Below are positions 37,709 to 46,898 of a stretch of DNA of 64,000 nucleotides, piece after piece (within the stretch, counting starts at the first letter, position 1; each line of letters begins with the position of its first letter). Position numbers and translations under genes: made by a program. Under the pieces are notes generated by a model. It worked only from the letters and a program-made list of their open reading frames with translations, had not been told where the DNA came from and made no database searches. Origin of the DNA: Providencia rettgeri (lineage in GTDB: Bacteria; Pseudomonadota; Gammaproteobacteria; Enterobacterales; Enterobacteriaceae); the NCBI RefSeq assembly GCF_041075285.1, contig NZ_CP163512.1, positions 496,001 to 560,000 of the forward strand, written 5' to 3'.

Positions 37709-39145
37709 TTAAATCGGCCCTAAGTTGGTCATTACAGCATAAACCAATGCCACAATAGAAATAACAATCCATGCAAATACCAATGGCCAGATAAATTTCA
37801 CCCACTTGGTATAAGGGATTTTCGCCGTAGCCAGTACCGCCATTAGGATCCCAGATGTTGGGTTAATGCAGTTCACCACGCCTTCCCCTAATAGAACGGT
37901 TTGTACCGTAGTTTGGCGGGTGATTTCTAATAGGTCGCCCATAGGGGTAAAGATTGGCACTAATACTGCGGCCTCACCCGAACCGGAAGAAATAAAGAAG
38001 TGCATAATGGCAGCAGTTGCAAACATTGATAACGCTGAAAGGGTTTTTGGTAAGCCATCCATCATCGAAATAATTGCATTAACGATGGTGTCTAAGATCA
38101 TGCCATCAGATAACACAATAGCAATTGCACGCGCCATACCAACGATAAATGCCCCACCGACCATGCCCGCACAGCCTTTTAAAAAGCCCGTTGCAATGGT
38201 ATTTGGCGACATACGGTTTAACACGCCCACACCAACACCTAAGATGATAAACATCGCCATCATCTCTTTTTCACCCCAGCCCCATTCTACGGCACCGAAG
38301 ATAAAGCCGATTAAGCAGAATGCACTAAAAGATAACGTAATGATATGCAAGGCAGAAATTTTTGAAGTTTGCTGCTCTGCATCATCAATGGCAATTTCTG
38401 GGCGCACCATGCCTTGATTACGGCACTTCTTGGTATAGAAGGTTAAAAATAAGATACCAGCGATAACAAAGGCAATATAAATAACCATCCGAAAACCAAG
38501 GCCAGAAAGCAGTGGAACATCGGCTAAACCTTGTGATAAACCAACTGTCATTGGTGCCATAATTGAGGCGTTAAATCCTGAATAGGCAGCAACATAAACC
38601 AGCGCAGCACCAAATTTATCATCCATTCCAACGGACTTTGCGACTAATAACCCAATAGGAACAAATGCAATAATTGAGTTAACGACAATACCAGTGGTAC
38701 CTAAAATAGAAAACACCACAAAAAATATTGTAATTAATAAGAAATCATTGAGCTTCTTACTGCGTGAAATATTATTCAGTACTTTTTTAATGGCTCCTGT
38801 TTCTTCGAGAAGATGCAGTGCACCACCAGTAAAAATAATTAAAAAGATAATTGGTGCAGCTTTAATTAAGCCATCTGCAATAGAGGTGAAAATTTGCCCC
38901 GGCAAAATACCGTGTTGTTCTGGCAAACGCTCATAACTACCCGGAATGGTATAAGAGCTAGAAACTTTAGTTTCAATACCATCTTTGACCATGGTTATAA
39001 CTTTAGTTTCTGATGCATATTGCCCAGCGGGAACGATCCACGTGGCAATACCTGCGATAACTAAAATGAAAAACAATAAAACGTAAGGATTTAAGCCTTC
39101 TGAGCGTTTTTTGGGTGGTGTTGTGTTTGTTGACGTTGTTGCCAT
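37709..39145 (-). CDS. yfcC: YfcC family inner-membrane carrier
   Basis: 478 residues with about 12 membrane segments of the C4-dicarboxylate anaerobic carrier/YfcC group (PF03606). N-terminus PYVLLFFILVIAGIATWIVPAGQY is typical, as are FFVVFSILGTTGIVVNSIIAFVPIG and SSGSGEAAVLVPIFTPMGDLL. Related proteins exchange basic amino acids or short dicarboxylates; the substrate is not determinable. It follows an M20 carboxypeptidase by 24 bases, so it may export or import the products or substrates of that enzyme. Confidence 0.82.
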   Translation of the reverse strand: MATTSTNTTPPKKRSEGLNPYVLLFFILVIAGIATWIVPAGQYASETKVITMVKDGIETKVSSSYTIPGSYERLPEQHGILPGQIFTSIADGLIKAAPIIFLIIFTGGALHLLEETGAIKKVLNNISRSKKLNDFLLITIFFVVFSILGTTGIVVNSIIAFVPIGLLVAKSVGMDDKFGAALVYVAAYSGFNASIMAPMTVGLSQGLADVPLLSGLGFRMVIYIAFVIAGILFLTFYTKKCRNQGMVRPEIAIDDAEQQTSKISALHIITLSFSAFCLIGFIFGAVEWGWGEKEMMAMFIILGVGVGVLNRMSPNTIATGFLKGCAGMVGGAFIVGMARAIAIVLSDGMILDTIVNAIISMMDGLPKTLSALSMFATAAIMHFFISSGSGEAAVLVPIFTPMGDLLEITRQTTVQTVLLGEGVVNCINPTSGILMAVLATAKIPYTKWVKFIWPLVFAWIVISIVALVYAVMTNLGPI

Positions 39146-39169
39146 ATTATTATCCTGTTGGATTATTAT

Positions 39170-40300
39170 TTATTGTGTAATTCGTTGTAATACATTGAAA
39201 AATAACTGAGCTCGTTCAGTTAGTGATGGAATTTCTAAATATTCTTTATCACTGTGTTGGTAGCCACCGATGGGCCCTAAACCATCAACAGTGGCTGTGC
39301 CGACACCCGCAGTGAAAGAGGCATCTGAGCCACCCCCGGTTGAAACATCAATTAGCTCGATATTTAATTGCGTAGCTTCTTGCTTGATAATATCGATAAG
39401 TACGCTGCTTTCGTCAGTTTTTGCCATCGGTGGACGGTTAATGCCCCCGGTTAACGTTAGCTTTATACCGTCCAATACAGGTTGGCTGCATACTTCTCTA
39501 ACTTTTTTATCGATTTCAACACCTTGTTCATCTGAGGAGATCCGCACATCGATTTCTGCGCGCGCATTTGGTGCAACGGTATTGACTGAGGTTCCACCGG
39601 AGATTAAACCAACATTGACGGATAAACCCTGGTCGTGAGCTGATAGGGCATGTAAGCTTTGGATTTTATAAGATAATTCCTGAATGGCACTGATACCTGC
39701 TTCAGGCGCTATTCCTGAATGTGAGGCTTTTCCTTCGATATTCAGTACGTAGGTACCTACGCCACGGCGTGCGCTAACAATAGCACCATTGGCACGTGCA
39801 GGTTCCATTACAAGTGCATAGCGTTTGCCCAGAGCACATTTTTCAATGACACTACGGGATGAAATAGAACCGATTTCCTCATCACAATTCAGTAAGATCT
39901 CTATATTTTTATAACGAGTGTCTTGGTTGTCATACAGCTGTTTCATGACTTGATACACCATGACATGGCTGCCTTTCATATCAATGACACCAGGACCATA
40001 GGCTCTATCACCTTCGATTCTAAATGGGCGCTCTGCAACAGTACCTTTAGGAAAAACGGTATCTAAATGCAGTAAAATTAAGATCTCAGCCTTCACGGAA
40101 GGATAATAAATGCGGTAGTTATTGCCTAAAGATTCGTTTTCAATGACTTCAACTTCAAACCCCATTTCACGGTATTTCTCACACCAAACGGCAGCGTGAT
40201 TATCGACACCAGCCTTATCATAAGAGCCTGATTCAATATTTACGACGTGTTCCAGTAACTTTAACATGGCAGGTTCATGTACTAAAAATTGATTAGTCAT
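39170..40300 (-). CDS. M20 family carboxypeptidase G2-like (glutamate carboxypeptidase)
   Basis: 376 residues. Metal ligands: LLHLDTVFPKG (His plus Asp), GVIDMKGSHVM, the catalytic Glu pair NCDEEIGS, MEPARANGAIV and the final His in GGYQHSDKEYLEIPSL. The lid domain has KASHSGIAPEAG. This is the M20A CPG2 pattern, cleaving C-terminal glutamate or similar from N-acyl or peptide substrates. No signal peptide, so cytoplasmic. It is the first gene before the YfcC carrier. Confidence 0.85.
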   Translation of the reverse strand: MTNQFLVHEPAMLKLLEHVVNIESGSYDKAGVDNHAAVWCEKYREMGFEVEVIENESLGNNYRIYYPSVKAEILILLHLDTVFPKGTVAERPFRIEGDRAYGPGVIDMKGSHVMVYQVMKQLYDNQDTRYKNIEILLNCDEEIGSISSRSVIEKCALGKRYALVMEPARANGAIVSARRGVGTYVLNIEGKASHSGIAPEAGISAIQELSYKIQSLHALSAHDQGLSVNVGLISGGTSVNTVAPNARAEIDVRISSDEQGVEIDKKVREVCSQPVLDGIKLTLTGGINRPPMAKTDESSVLIDIIKQEATQLNIELIDVSTGGGSDASFTAGVGTATVDGLGPIGGYQHSDKEYLEIPSLTERAQLFFNVLQRITQ

Positions 40301-41653
40301 AATGGATCCCTAATATTGTGTTTGACGGTAATTTAGCTATTTTTATTGTATTCTATGCAAGTCATTCCATTAGAAAATAATGGACAGAATAAGTGCAATA
40401 TAAACAATATTCTTTTTCTTTAAATGAAATGAATATGTACTGCACTATAAGAAAATCTTAACTGCAATTATTCAATTAAAATAATTTAATAATTTTTATA
40501 AGCATTTTATCGTCCCTGTGATTTTCTTAATGTCAAAGCTAACTTAACCTAATTTAATGATTCAATATATCCTTTCACTATCTTGTGTAAGGCTAATACG
40601 CAGGATACTTACTGTTGTAAGTACTTTTCGACTCTACCATATTAAATAAATTAGATACAAGATGATTATTTGATATTCATGTTATGTATTGACATCAAAG
40701 GGCTAACTTAAAATAATCAAATAAATCTAATCATTCCCCATAAATTATTAAGTATTTTTTTATTTTGGTTTTTTGTTTTACGTCACCAGTTTTTTGATTC
40801 GATTTTATTTGATTTGTTTATATAATATATACATATTTCGTGACAAAAAAATTCTATTTAACTCTTGTTATTTTTCTCTCATGTAATAAACATAATAAAC
40901 TTTATGGTTTTTAATGTTTAAATTGAATATATATTGATCAATGAGTGAGGTTTGTATTAGGCAACTTATTAAAGCAAAATGGGTACGCCGTTTCTAATCA
41001 TAATAAAATATCATCTATTTTCATAAATAACGTTGGAGAATAGGTTAGATCTCCAATAACTGAGCAGGAATAATCATTAGAAAAACACCAATGGGCAGGG
41101 GCATTTTTGACGGTTGATTTTAGCTGTTTTATCGGTATCTCATTGGTTAATTTTTGTTCTTAAAGTTCAATGTTGCTGTAGTCTATTTATATATCAGCTT
41201 ATGTAAGCATAGAGCAGAGCTTAAACGACTAAAGAGAATAACTTTCTACTATTGAGTGGTTAAGTAGCAAACAGCTAGAAAGTATATGGGTAATTACAGA
41301 TAAAACTATTATATCAATCATGATTGTTATAACCACTGTTCACAATGATCAGCAATACAATTAACGTTTAAGATACAATTATTGTTTAATTTTAATATGT
41401 TAAAGGCTGTTTACTGTCTAATAAGTGTATCTTGATAAACTAAATAATAATATTGTGACGGCTCACTCATTTCACTGTAATTATATAACTAATTGTATTT
41501 TATTGGTTTTTTCTTTGATTTAGAAAATTTTTCTCTAAATTTGTATAAAGTCATCGATTTTTAGAAAAAGTTTTCTATTTCTCTATGGCATATTTCTTTT
41601 AGCAACAAATATAAATACACGCTTTTTTATTATTCTATGATTGGGTTTTTATA
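40301..41653. other. Long AT-rich intergenic region between divergent operons
   Basis: 1353 bases without a plausible gene on either strand, flanked by start codons on both sides, so both promoters lie in it. It holds two operator-like inverted repeats at 41522 and 41563. Around 41085-41105 there is an imperfect AATGGGC...GGGCATT hairpin. Elsewhere only AT-rich sequence; a small RNA cannot be excluded from sequence alone. Confidence 0.6.
41522..41576. promoter_or_regulatory. Pair of AGAAAA-TTTTCT inverted repeats
   Basis: AGAAAATTTTTCT at 41522-41534 and AGAAAAAGTTTTCT at 41563-41576 have identical half-sites; their centres are about 41 bases apart (near four helical turns), 80-130 bases before the lyase operon start. 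The arrangement suggests an operator for one regulator; its identity is unknown. Confidence 0.5.
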
Positions 41654-42799
41654 ATGACTAAGAATATTGCTACAGTTTTAATTCATGGTGGGAAACAGCA
41701 AGATACTGTCAATCATGCTATTTTCCCAGCAATCACAACCGCTAGTACCTTTGTTCAACAAAGTTTAACGGAGCATGGAGAATATTGTTATTCCCGTTGC
41801 AGTAATCCAACACGTTATGCTTATGAAACTCTATTAGCCGAAATTGAAGGTGGGATCTATGCAACAGCAACGGCTTCTGGGGTTGCAGCTTCAAGTTTAG
41901 TATTAAACTTACTACCAAAAGACTCCCATATTATTGCAATGAAAGGCGTTTATGGGGGAACTTTCCGTTTATTTGAACGCATTGCAACTGAAAATTGTGG
42001 GCACGAAATAGATTATGTCGACTTAAATAATCTTAAAGAGATCGCATCTAAAATAAAGAGTAACACTCGTTTAATTTGGATCGAAAGCCCAACTAATCCT
42101 TTATTAGAGTTAGTAGACATTAAAGCAGTTTGCGCATTAGCTAAAACAAATAACATTTTAACCTGTGTGGATAATACTTTTGCAACAGCTTGGAACCAAA
42201 AACCGTTGGAATTAGGGGCTGATATAGTGATGTTATCAGCAAGTAAATATATAGGTGGTCATTCTGATTTAATTGGCGGGGCGGTGATCACTCAGCGTGA
42301 AGATATTGCCAGCCGTCTTGATTTTCTGAAAACCACACTCGGTGCAATTGCTTCTCCTTTTGATGCATACCTCGCATTACGAGGCTTAAAAACATTGGCA
42401 TTACGTATGTCAGCACAATGCAGTAACGCACAGAAAGTTGCCGAATATTTAGTAACGCATCCAAAAATTGAACACGTCTATTATCCAGGCTTACCATCCC
42501 ATCCTCAATATCAATTATGTCAAACACAAATGCGAACAGGTGGTGCAGTTGTGACAATCAAATTAAAAGGTGATATTGAAGCGACCAAAACATTTTTATC
42601 TAAGGTGACTTATTTTGTGTTAGCAGAATCTCTTGGTGGTGTGGAAAGCATGATTAACCATTCAGCCACTATGTCCCACGGTTCTATGACCAAAGAAGAA
42701 AGAGAAAGTATTCATGTTTACGATACCACATTACGTTTATCTGTAGGTATTGAAGATATTAATGACTTATTAAATGATTTAGAAAAAGCATTATCTTAA
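41654..42799 (+). CDS. Trans-sulfuration family PLP lyase (cystathionine gamma-lyase type), copy 1
   Basis: 381 residues of the Cys/Met metabolism PLP-dependent family. YSRCSNPTRYAYE binds the substrate carboxylate and PLP phosphate; YGGTFRLFER, ESPTNPLLEL, VDNTFAT with the PLP-binding Asp, and SASKYIGGHSDLIGG with the Schiff-base Lys follow. The position that is Cys in methionine gamma-lyases is Gly here (YGGTF), so a cystathionine, homocysteine or lanthionine-type lyase is more likely. First gene of a four-gene operon with an NhaC transporter, D-cysteine desulfhydrase and a second lyase. Confidence 0.85.
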   Translation: MTKNIATVLIHGGKQQDTVNHAIFPAITTASTFVQQSLTEHGEYCYSRCSNPTRYAYETLLAEIEGGIYATATASGVAASSLVLNLLPKDSHIIAMKGVYGGTFRLFERIATENCGHEIDYVDLNNLKEIASKIKSNTRLIWIESPTNPLLELVDIKAVCALAKTNNILTCVDNTFATAWNQKPLELGADIVMLSASKYIGGHSDLIGGAVITQREDIASRLDFLKTTLGAIASPFDAYLALRGLKTLALRMSAQCSNAQKVAEYLVTHPKIEHVYYPGLPSHPQYQLCQTQMRTGGAVVTIKLKGDIEATKTFLSKVTYFVLAESLGGVESMINHSATMSHGSMTKEERESIHVYDTTLRLSVGIEDINDLLNDLEKALS

Positions 42800-42835
42800 T
42801 TAAAATCACAATAAACTATAATAAGAGAGCATCCC

Positions 42836-44260
42836 ATGAATGATTATGGAATATGGACCATTGTCACTCCACTGGTTACGATACTTTTAGCCATCTTTAC
42901 ACGCCAAGTTATATTATCTTTATTATTGGGAATATTAGTTGGGTTTACCGTTATTAACGATCATAATATATTATTAGGAATTAACGGAACGCTTGATGGA
43001 ATTATTAATACTTTTGCTTCACCGGGAAATACAAAAACAATTTTATTTATGGTCATGATAGGCGGTATTATGCGCCTTGTTGTTGTCACGGGAGGGGTTA
43101 GATCTCTCGTTAGGTTATTGACCAATAAAACGAAACTAATAAAAAATAGAAAAGCTGTTCAATTAATGGCGATGATTATTACTTCATTAATTTTTATTGA
43201 AAGTTCAATTAATCAATTAATCGCCGGTGCTTCGACAAAAACCCTAGCGAAAAATTATGGTGTATCGCCAGAAAAAATGTCATATATCGTGCAAACATCC
43301 TGTGTGTCTGTATGTTCATCGGCCATGATAAACGGCTGGGGAGCAGCGATGATGGGGGTGATTGGTGTTCAGATATCAAAAGGTTTTATTACTGGTGAGC
43401 CCTTTGAAATTTTAGCGAGCTCGATGGTATTTAATATCATGGCATGGTTTTCTTTAGCTTCAGTTCTATTTTACATTTTTTCCAACTTCGCTTGGGGCCC
43501 AATGAAAAAAGCAGAATTGCGAGCACATGAAGAATCGTTAACTATTTTAGCTGCGGAAAATACAGAACAGGATGATGAAGAAATTATTAAACACCCAAAT
43601 TGCCATACCTCTTTGAATTTCTTTATTCCTATTTTATCCACAGTATTAATGGTGCCTATTGCTTTATATATCACTGGTAATGGGGATTTCAGTAAAGGTA
43701 GCGGTTCAACATCCGTATATTGGGGAGTCATGTTTGGAACTCTAGTATCATTTGTGTGGTTTTTAGCTCGTCGTGTTTTAAATATTGAAAGTTTCTTTAA
43801 AGAATTATATATCGGTTACGCGAGTATGGTGAAAATCAGCTCAGTTATGATCTTAGCATTCTTAATGGGGACTGTTTCTTCCGATTTGAATACAGGAGCT
43901 TATATTGCGGAAGTCACGTCTGGTGTCATTTCCCCTGCATTCTCAATTGGATTTATCTTTTTAATTAGTGCGGTGATGTCATTAGCAACAGGGACATCGT
44001 GGGGAACGTTTGCGATTATGATCCCAATTGGTGTGCAGCTAGGTATTTCTGTCGGAATGCCTGTGGAATATATGATTGGTGCCGCCATTGCAGGATCAAT
44101 ATACGGGGATATGACATCACCAATATCGAGTGACGCGATCGTGGCCTCTATGGCAACAGATTGTGACCATATTGAACATATTCGAACTCAAATGCCTTAT
44201 GCCACAGTAACAGCCGCATTTGCTCTCATGGTTTACCTCTATTTAGGTTTTACATATTAA
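42836..44260 (+). CDS. NhaC family sodium/proton antiporter-type transporter
   Basis: 474 residues, about 11-12 membrane segments, with NhaC-family motifs: LSLLLGILVGFTVI, IGGIMRLVVVTGG, the polar ESSINQLIAGAST in a mid helix and SLATGTSWGTFAIMIPIGVQL with GDMTSPISSDAI. This family contains Na+/H+ antiporters but also predicted sodium-coupled methionine importers (MetT). Placed between sulfur amino-acid lyases in one operon, it more likely brings in their substrate than exchanges Na+. It follows the first lyase by 36 bases. Confidence 0.82.
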   Translation: MNDYGIWTIVTPLVTILLAIFTRQVILSLLLGILVGFTVINDHNILLGINGTLDGIINTFASPGNTKTILFMVMIGGIMRLVVVTGGVRSLVRLLTNKTKLIKNRKAVQLMAMIITSLIFIESSINQLIAGASTKTLAKNYGVSPEKMSYIVQTSCVSVCSSAMINGWGAAMMGVIGVQISKGFITGEPFEILASSMVFNIMAWFSLASVLFYIFSNFAWGPMKKAELRAHEESLTILAAENTEQDDEEIIKHPNCHTSLNFFIPILSTVLMVPIALYITGNGDFSKGSGSTSVYWGVMFGTLVSFVWFLARRVLNIESFFKELYIGYASMVKISSVMILAFLMGTVSSDLNTGAYIAEVTSGVISPAFSIGFIFLISAVMSLATGTSWGTFAIMIPIGVQLGISVGMPVEYMIGAAIAGSIYGDMTSPISSDAIVASMATDCDHIEHIRTQMPYATVTAAFALMVYLYLGFTY

Positions 44261-44276
44261 TAGAGGAGGAATTCAA

Positions 44277-45272
44277 ATGAATATAAAAGAAAGACTTTCA
44301 TCAATAGCAAAAATTGATTTATTACACACTGCAACGCCATTGATGAAATTGAATAATATTTCTGAATATCTTAGTCGTGATATTTATATTAAACGTGATG
44401 ACATAACCCCCCTAGCCATGGGGGGCAATAAACTACGTAAGTTAGAGTTTATTATTGCAGATGCGCTACAGAAAAAAGCCAGAGTATTAGTGACTGCTGG
44501 CGCGATACAATCAAATCATGTTCGTCAAACGGCGGCGATTGCAGCAATGTATGGTTTAGAATGTGTCGCTTTATTGGAGAACCCACTACAAAGCGGGAAT
44601 TCCCTTTATTTAAACAATGGCAATAAGCTACTGACGGATTTATTTAATACCCGCTGCTATTTTTGTGCAGAATTAACTGATCCGAATGCACAGATGCAAG
44701 AACTCATTGAGTCGTTGAACCTAGAAAATGCATATGTCGTCCCTGTAGGAGGGTCGAACGCGCTTGGCTCACTTGGTTATGTTAATTGTGCCGTGGAAAT
44801 TGTACAGCAAAAAACAAATAATGTTGAATTTGCTGCTGTGATTGTTGCTTCAGGTAGTGCTGGTACACAAGCAGGCTTGGCGATGGGGTTACACACAATA
44901 CTACCCCAAACGCCCGTTATTGGTGTGACGGTTTCACGTACTATTGAACAGCAACAGCCTAAAATTGAAAAATTACAAAATGAAATTGGCGAATTATTAA
45001 ACCTTACTGATTTTCCGAAAGTGCAATTATGGGATCAATATTTTTTGCCAGCTTATGGTGCACCGAATAACAAAGGGCAACAGGCGATTGAGTTATTAGC
45101 ACAAAAAGAGGGCATTTTGCTTGACCCTGTTTATACCAGTAAGGCGATGGCCGGGTTAATTGATAATATTTTAAATGAATCAATAGAAGGCAATCAGCCA
45201 ATTCTTTTTATTCATACTGGTGGTTCACCCGCTTTATTTGCGTATCCTGAAATCCATGTCGCAAGTATTTAA
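44277..45272 (+). CDS. dcyD: D-cysteine desulfhydrase
   Basis: 331 residues of the tryptophan-synthase-beta-like PLP fold, close to E. coli DcyD (328). PLP Lys in GGNKLRKLEF, IQSNHVRQTAA, VGGSNALGSLGYVNC, and HTGGSPALFAY are the family signatures. It converts D-cysteine to pyruvate, sulfide and ammonia. AGAGGAG seven bases before ATG is a strong ribosome site. In E. coli dcyD lies with cystine transport genes (tcyJLN); here it is embedded between two lyases and a transporter. Confidence 0.9.
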   Translation: MNIKERLSSIAKIDLLHTATPLMKLNNISEYLSRDIYIKRDDITPLAMGGNKLRKLEFIIADALQKKARVLVTAGAIQSNHVRQTAAIAAMYGLECVALLENPLQSGNSLYLNNGNKLLTDLFNTRCYFCAELTDPNAQMQELIESLNLENAYVVPVGGSNALGSLGYVNCAVEIVQQKTNNVEFAAVIVASGSAGTQAGLAMGLHTILPQTPVIGVTVSRTIEQQQPKIEKLQNEIGELLNLTDFPKVQLWDQYFLPAYGAPNNKGQQAIELLAQKEGILLDPVYTSKAMAGLIDNILNESIEGNQPILFIHTGGSPALFAYPEIHVASI

Positions 45273-45296
45273 ACCTATTTAAAATGTGATGTACCT

Positions 45297-46436
45297 ATGA
45301 AGATTAATACCAAAGTTATACACGGTTATCCAATGACGGATAAATATACGGGAAGCTCATCTATTCCGTTATATCAATCATCAACTTATTCACAAAGTAA
45401 TATCGAAGAAAATTACGCATATATTTATTCACGTTTTTCAAATCCAACACGTGACGCACTAAGTGAAGCTCTTTGCTCAATTGAAAATGCCAAATATTCT
45501 GAGGTTTTTTCATCAGGTATGGCTGCAATTAGTGCAGTTTTATTAGGATTCAGTCAGGGTGATCATATTGTTGCCTGCAAAAATATTTATGGTGGCACTT
45601 ATCAATTAATGACGGAATTTTTACCACGTTATGGTATTTCAGTGACGTTTGTTGATGCAACAAAGCCACAAAACTATGCGAACGCAATACAAGAAAATAC
45701 AAAAGCATTCTATATTGAAACCCCGTCTAACCCAACATTACAGGTAACGGATTTACATGGGGTTATTCATTTAGCGAAAAAGAGTAATCTCATTACGATA
45801 TGTGATAATACATTTATGACGCCGCTATTATCGGATGTTATTTCACTGGGAATTGATTTTTCAATTAATAGTGCCACTAAATTTATCAATGGTCACAGTG
45901 ACGTTATTTTAGGGACGGTAGCGACAAATAATGCTGAATATGCAAAGTGGCTACACAAATCAGCGGTTGCTATAGGTAGCATTGCAGCACCATTCGATAG
46001 TTGGCTGACAATGCGTGGATTAAAATCGATGGCTATGCGTGTTGAACGCTCTAGTGAAAATGCGCAAATGCTTGCAGAATATCTTAACCAGCATACTAAA
46101 GTAAAAACAGTATTTTATCCGGGCTTACCTTCACACCCAAATCACCATGTTCATATGCAACAATCTAGAAATGGCGGAATGGTCGTTTCGTTTGACTTAG
46201 GTAATGAAAAAAATGTGAAGTTATTTTTAGAGGCGATCCGTATTCCATTAGTTGCCGTCAGTTTAGGGGGAATTGAATCAATTATTTCTTACCCTAAGAT
46301 GATGTCACATGCCTGTATTCCTGAAGATGAGCGCATTGCGCAAGGTGTGACGGATGGATTACTACGATTTTCTGTTGGCTGTGAAGATATTAGCGATTTA
46401 TTAGCGGATTTAGATAATGCATTATCGAGATTATAA
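45297..46436 (+). CDS. Trans-sulfuration family PLP lyase, copy 2
   Basis: 379 residues, same fold as the first lyase of this operon but clearly diverged from it. YSRFSNPTRDALSE, FSSGMAAISAV, YGGTYQLMTEF, ETPSNPTLQV, CDNTFMTPLL and SATKFINGHSDVILG contain the PLP-binding and Schiff-base residues. As in the first copy, the Cys typical of methionine gamma-lyase is replaced by Gly. The two enzymes may act on different substrates. Last gene of the operon, 24 bases after dcyD; the composite hairpin region at 46672 follows. Confidence 0.85.
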   Translation: MKINTKVIHGYPMTDKYTGSSSIPLYQSSTYSQSNIEENYAYIYSRFSNPTRDALSEALCSIENAKYSEVFSSGMAAISAVLLGFSQGDHIVACKNIYGGTYQLMTEFLPRYGISVTFVDATKPQNYANAIQENTKAFYIETPSNPTLQVTDLHGVIHLAKKSNLITICDNTFMTPLLSDVISLGIDFSINSATKFINGHSDVILGTVATNNAEYAKWLHKSAVAIGSIAAPFDSWLTMRGLKSMAMRVERSSENAQMLAEYLNQHTKVKTVFYPGLPSHPNHHVHMQQSRNGGMVVSFDLGNEKNVKLFLEAIRIPLVAVSLGGIESIISYPKMMSHACIPEDERIAQGVTDGLLRFSVGCEDISDLLADLDNALSRL

Positions 46437-46671
46437 TCTGAAGGTTAGGTTTTATAGGGCTTGTTATATAGTCTTTGAAAAACCACGAAAAGAGTTAGTG
46501 TATATTTGTGGCAAGGAAGAACAGTCCTGACCTGTTTTAATGCTACCAGAAGATGTTACACCGCATACCTAACAGGGAGTCTATAATACTTCGTTTATCC
46601 CTGATTTAAATCAGCTTATTGCTTTTTAGCGGATACTGCCGTATTCCTACAAAACATCTTTAACGAAACCG

Positions 46672-46698
46672 AACTCCCTAATATTTAATTAGGGAGTT
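46672..46698. terminator. Palindromic terminator, left copy
   Basis: Perfect 11-bp stem AACTCCCTAAT/ATTAGGGAGTT with loop ATTTA. An identical 27-bp copy lies at 46842. Between convergent operons, usable from both strands. Confidence 0.75.
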
Positions 46699-46750
46699 TA
46701 AGGTTGTTGACAAAGTGGGATAAAAGCGTGGTTTTTCCTACTTTGTGTTA
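46698..46750 (-). repeat. Dispersed palindromic element A, copy 1
   Basis: Read on the minus strand: TAACACAAAGTAGGA, a CCACGC loop, then TCCCACTTTGTCAACAACCT and a hairpin. The stem is 11 bp with one mismatch. A second copy, in the opposite orientation, lies at 55841. Confidence 0.85.
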
Positions 46751-46756
46751 TTAGGC

Positions 46757-46778
46757 GAAAATCAATATATTGATTTTC
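46757..46778. repeat. Perfect 22-base palindrome
   Basis: GAAAATCAATA followed by its exact reverse complement, without loop, between elements A and B. Could form a cruciform or a small RNA hairpin. Confidence 0.7.
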
Positions 46779-46788
46779 CTTGTTTTCT

Positions 46789-46840
46789 TTCAAAACCTAT
46801 CCACCCTGCCGCCAAACATGTTATGTTTGTCAGCAGTCTG
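46789..46840 (+). repeat. Dispersed palindromic element B, copy 2
   Basis: Same order as at 37601: TTCAAAACCTATCCA, stem-loop CAAACAT-GTT-ATGTTTG within CCGC...CAGC, then CAGTCTGA. The stem differs from copy 1 by compensated changes. It is joined to the palindromic hairpin at 46842. Confidence 0.85.
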
Positions 46841-46841
46841 A

Positions 46842-46868
46842 AACTCCCTAATATTTAATTAGGGAGTT
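46842..46868. terminator. Palindromic terminator, right copy
   Basis: Same 27 bases as at 46672, 31 bases past the chaperone stop on the minus strand, followed by TTTGTG on the plus strand. Confidence 0.75.
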
Positions 46869-46898
46869 TGTGATTAAGCCAATAATATTTTTTAAACG

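Noticed and set aside
37866..38417. Plus-strand frame of 183 codons inside the YfcC-family gene
   Set aside because: Shadow of the coding strand; the membrane protein on the minus strand explains the region.
41440..41490. CRP site (TGTGA-like) before the lyase operon
   Set aside because: Only one half-site (TGTGA) is good; the other does not fit TCACA at the right distance.
41654..42799. Methionine gamma-lyase
   Set aside because: The Cys that marks methionine gamma-lyases is Gly in the YGGTF motif; a more general lyase label is safer.
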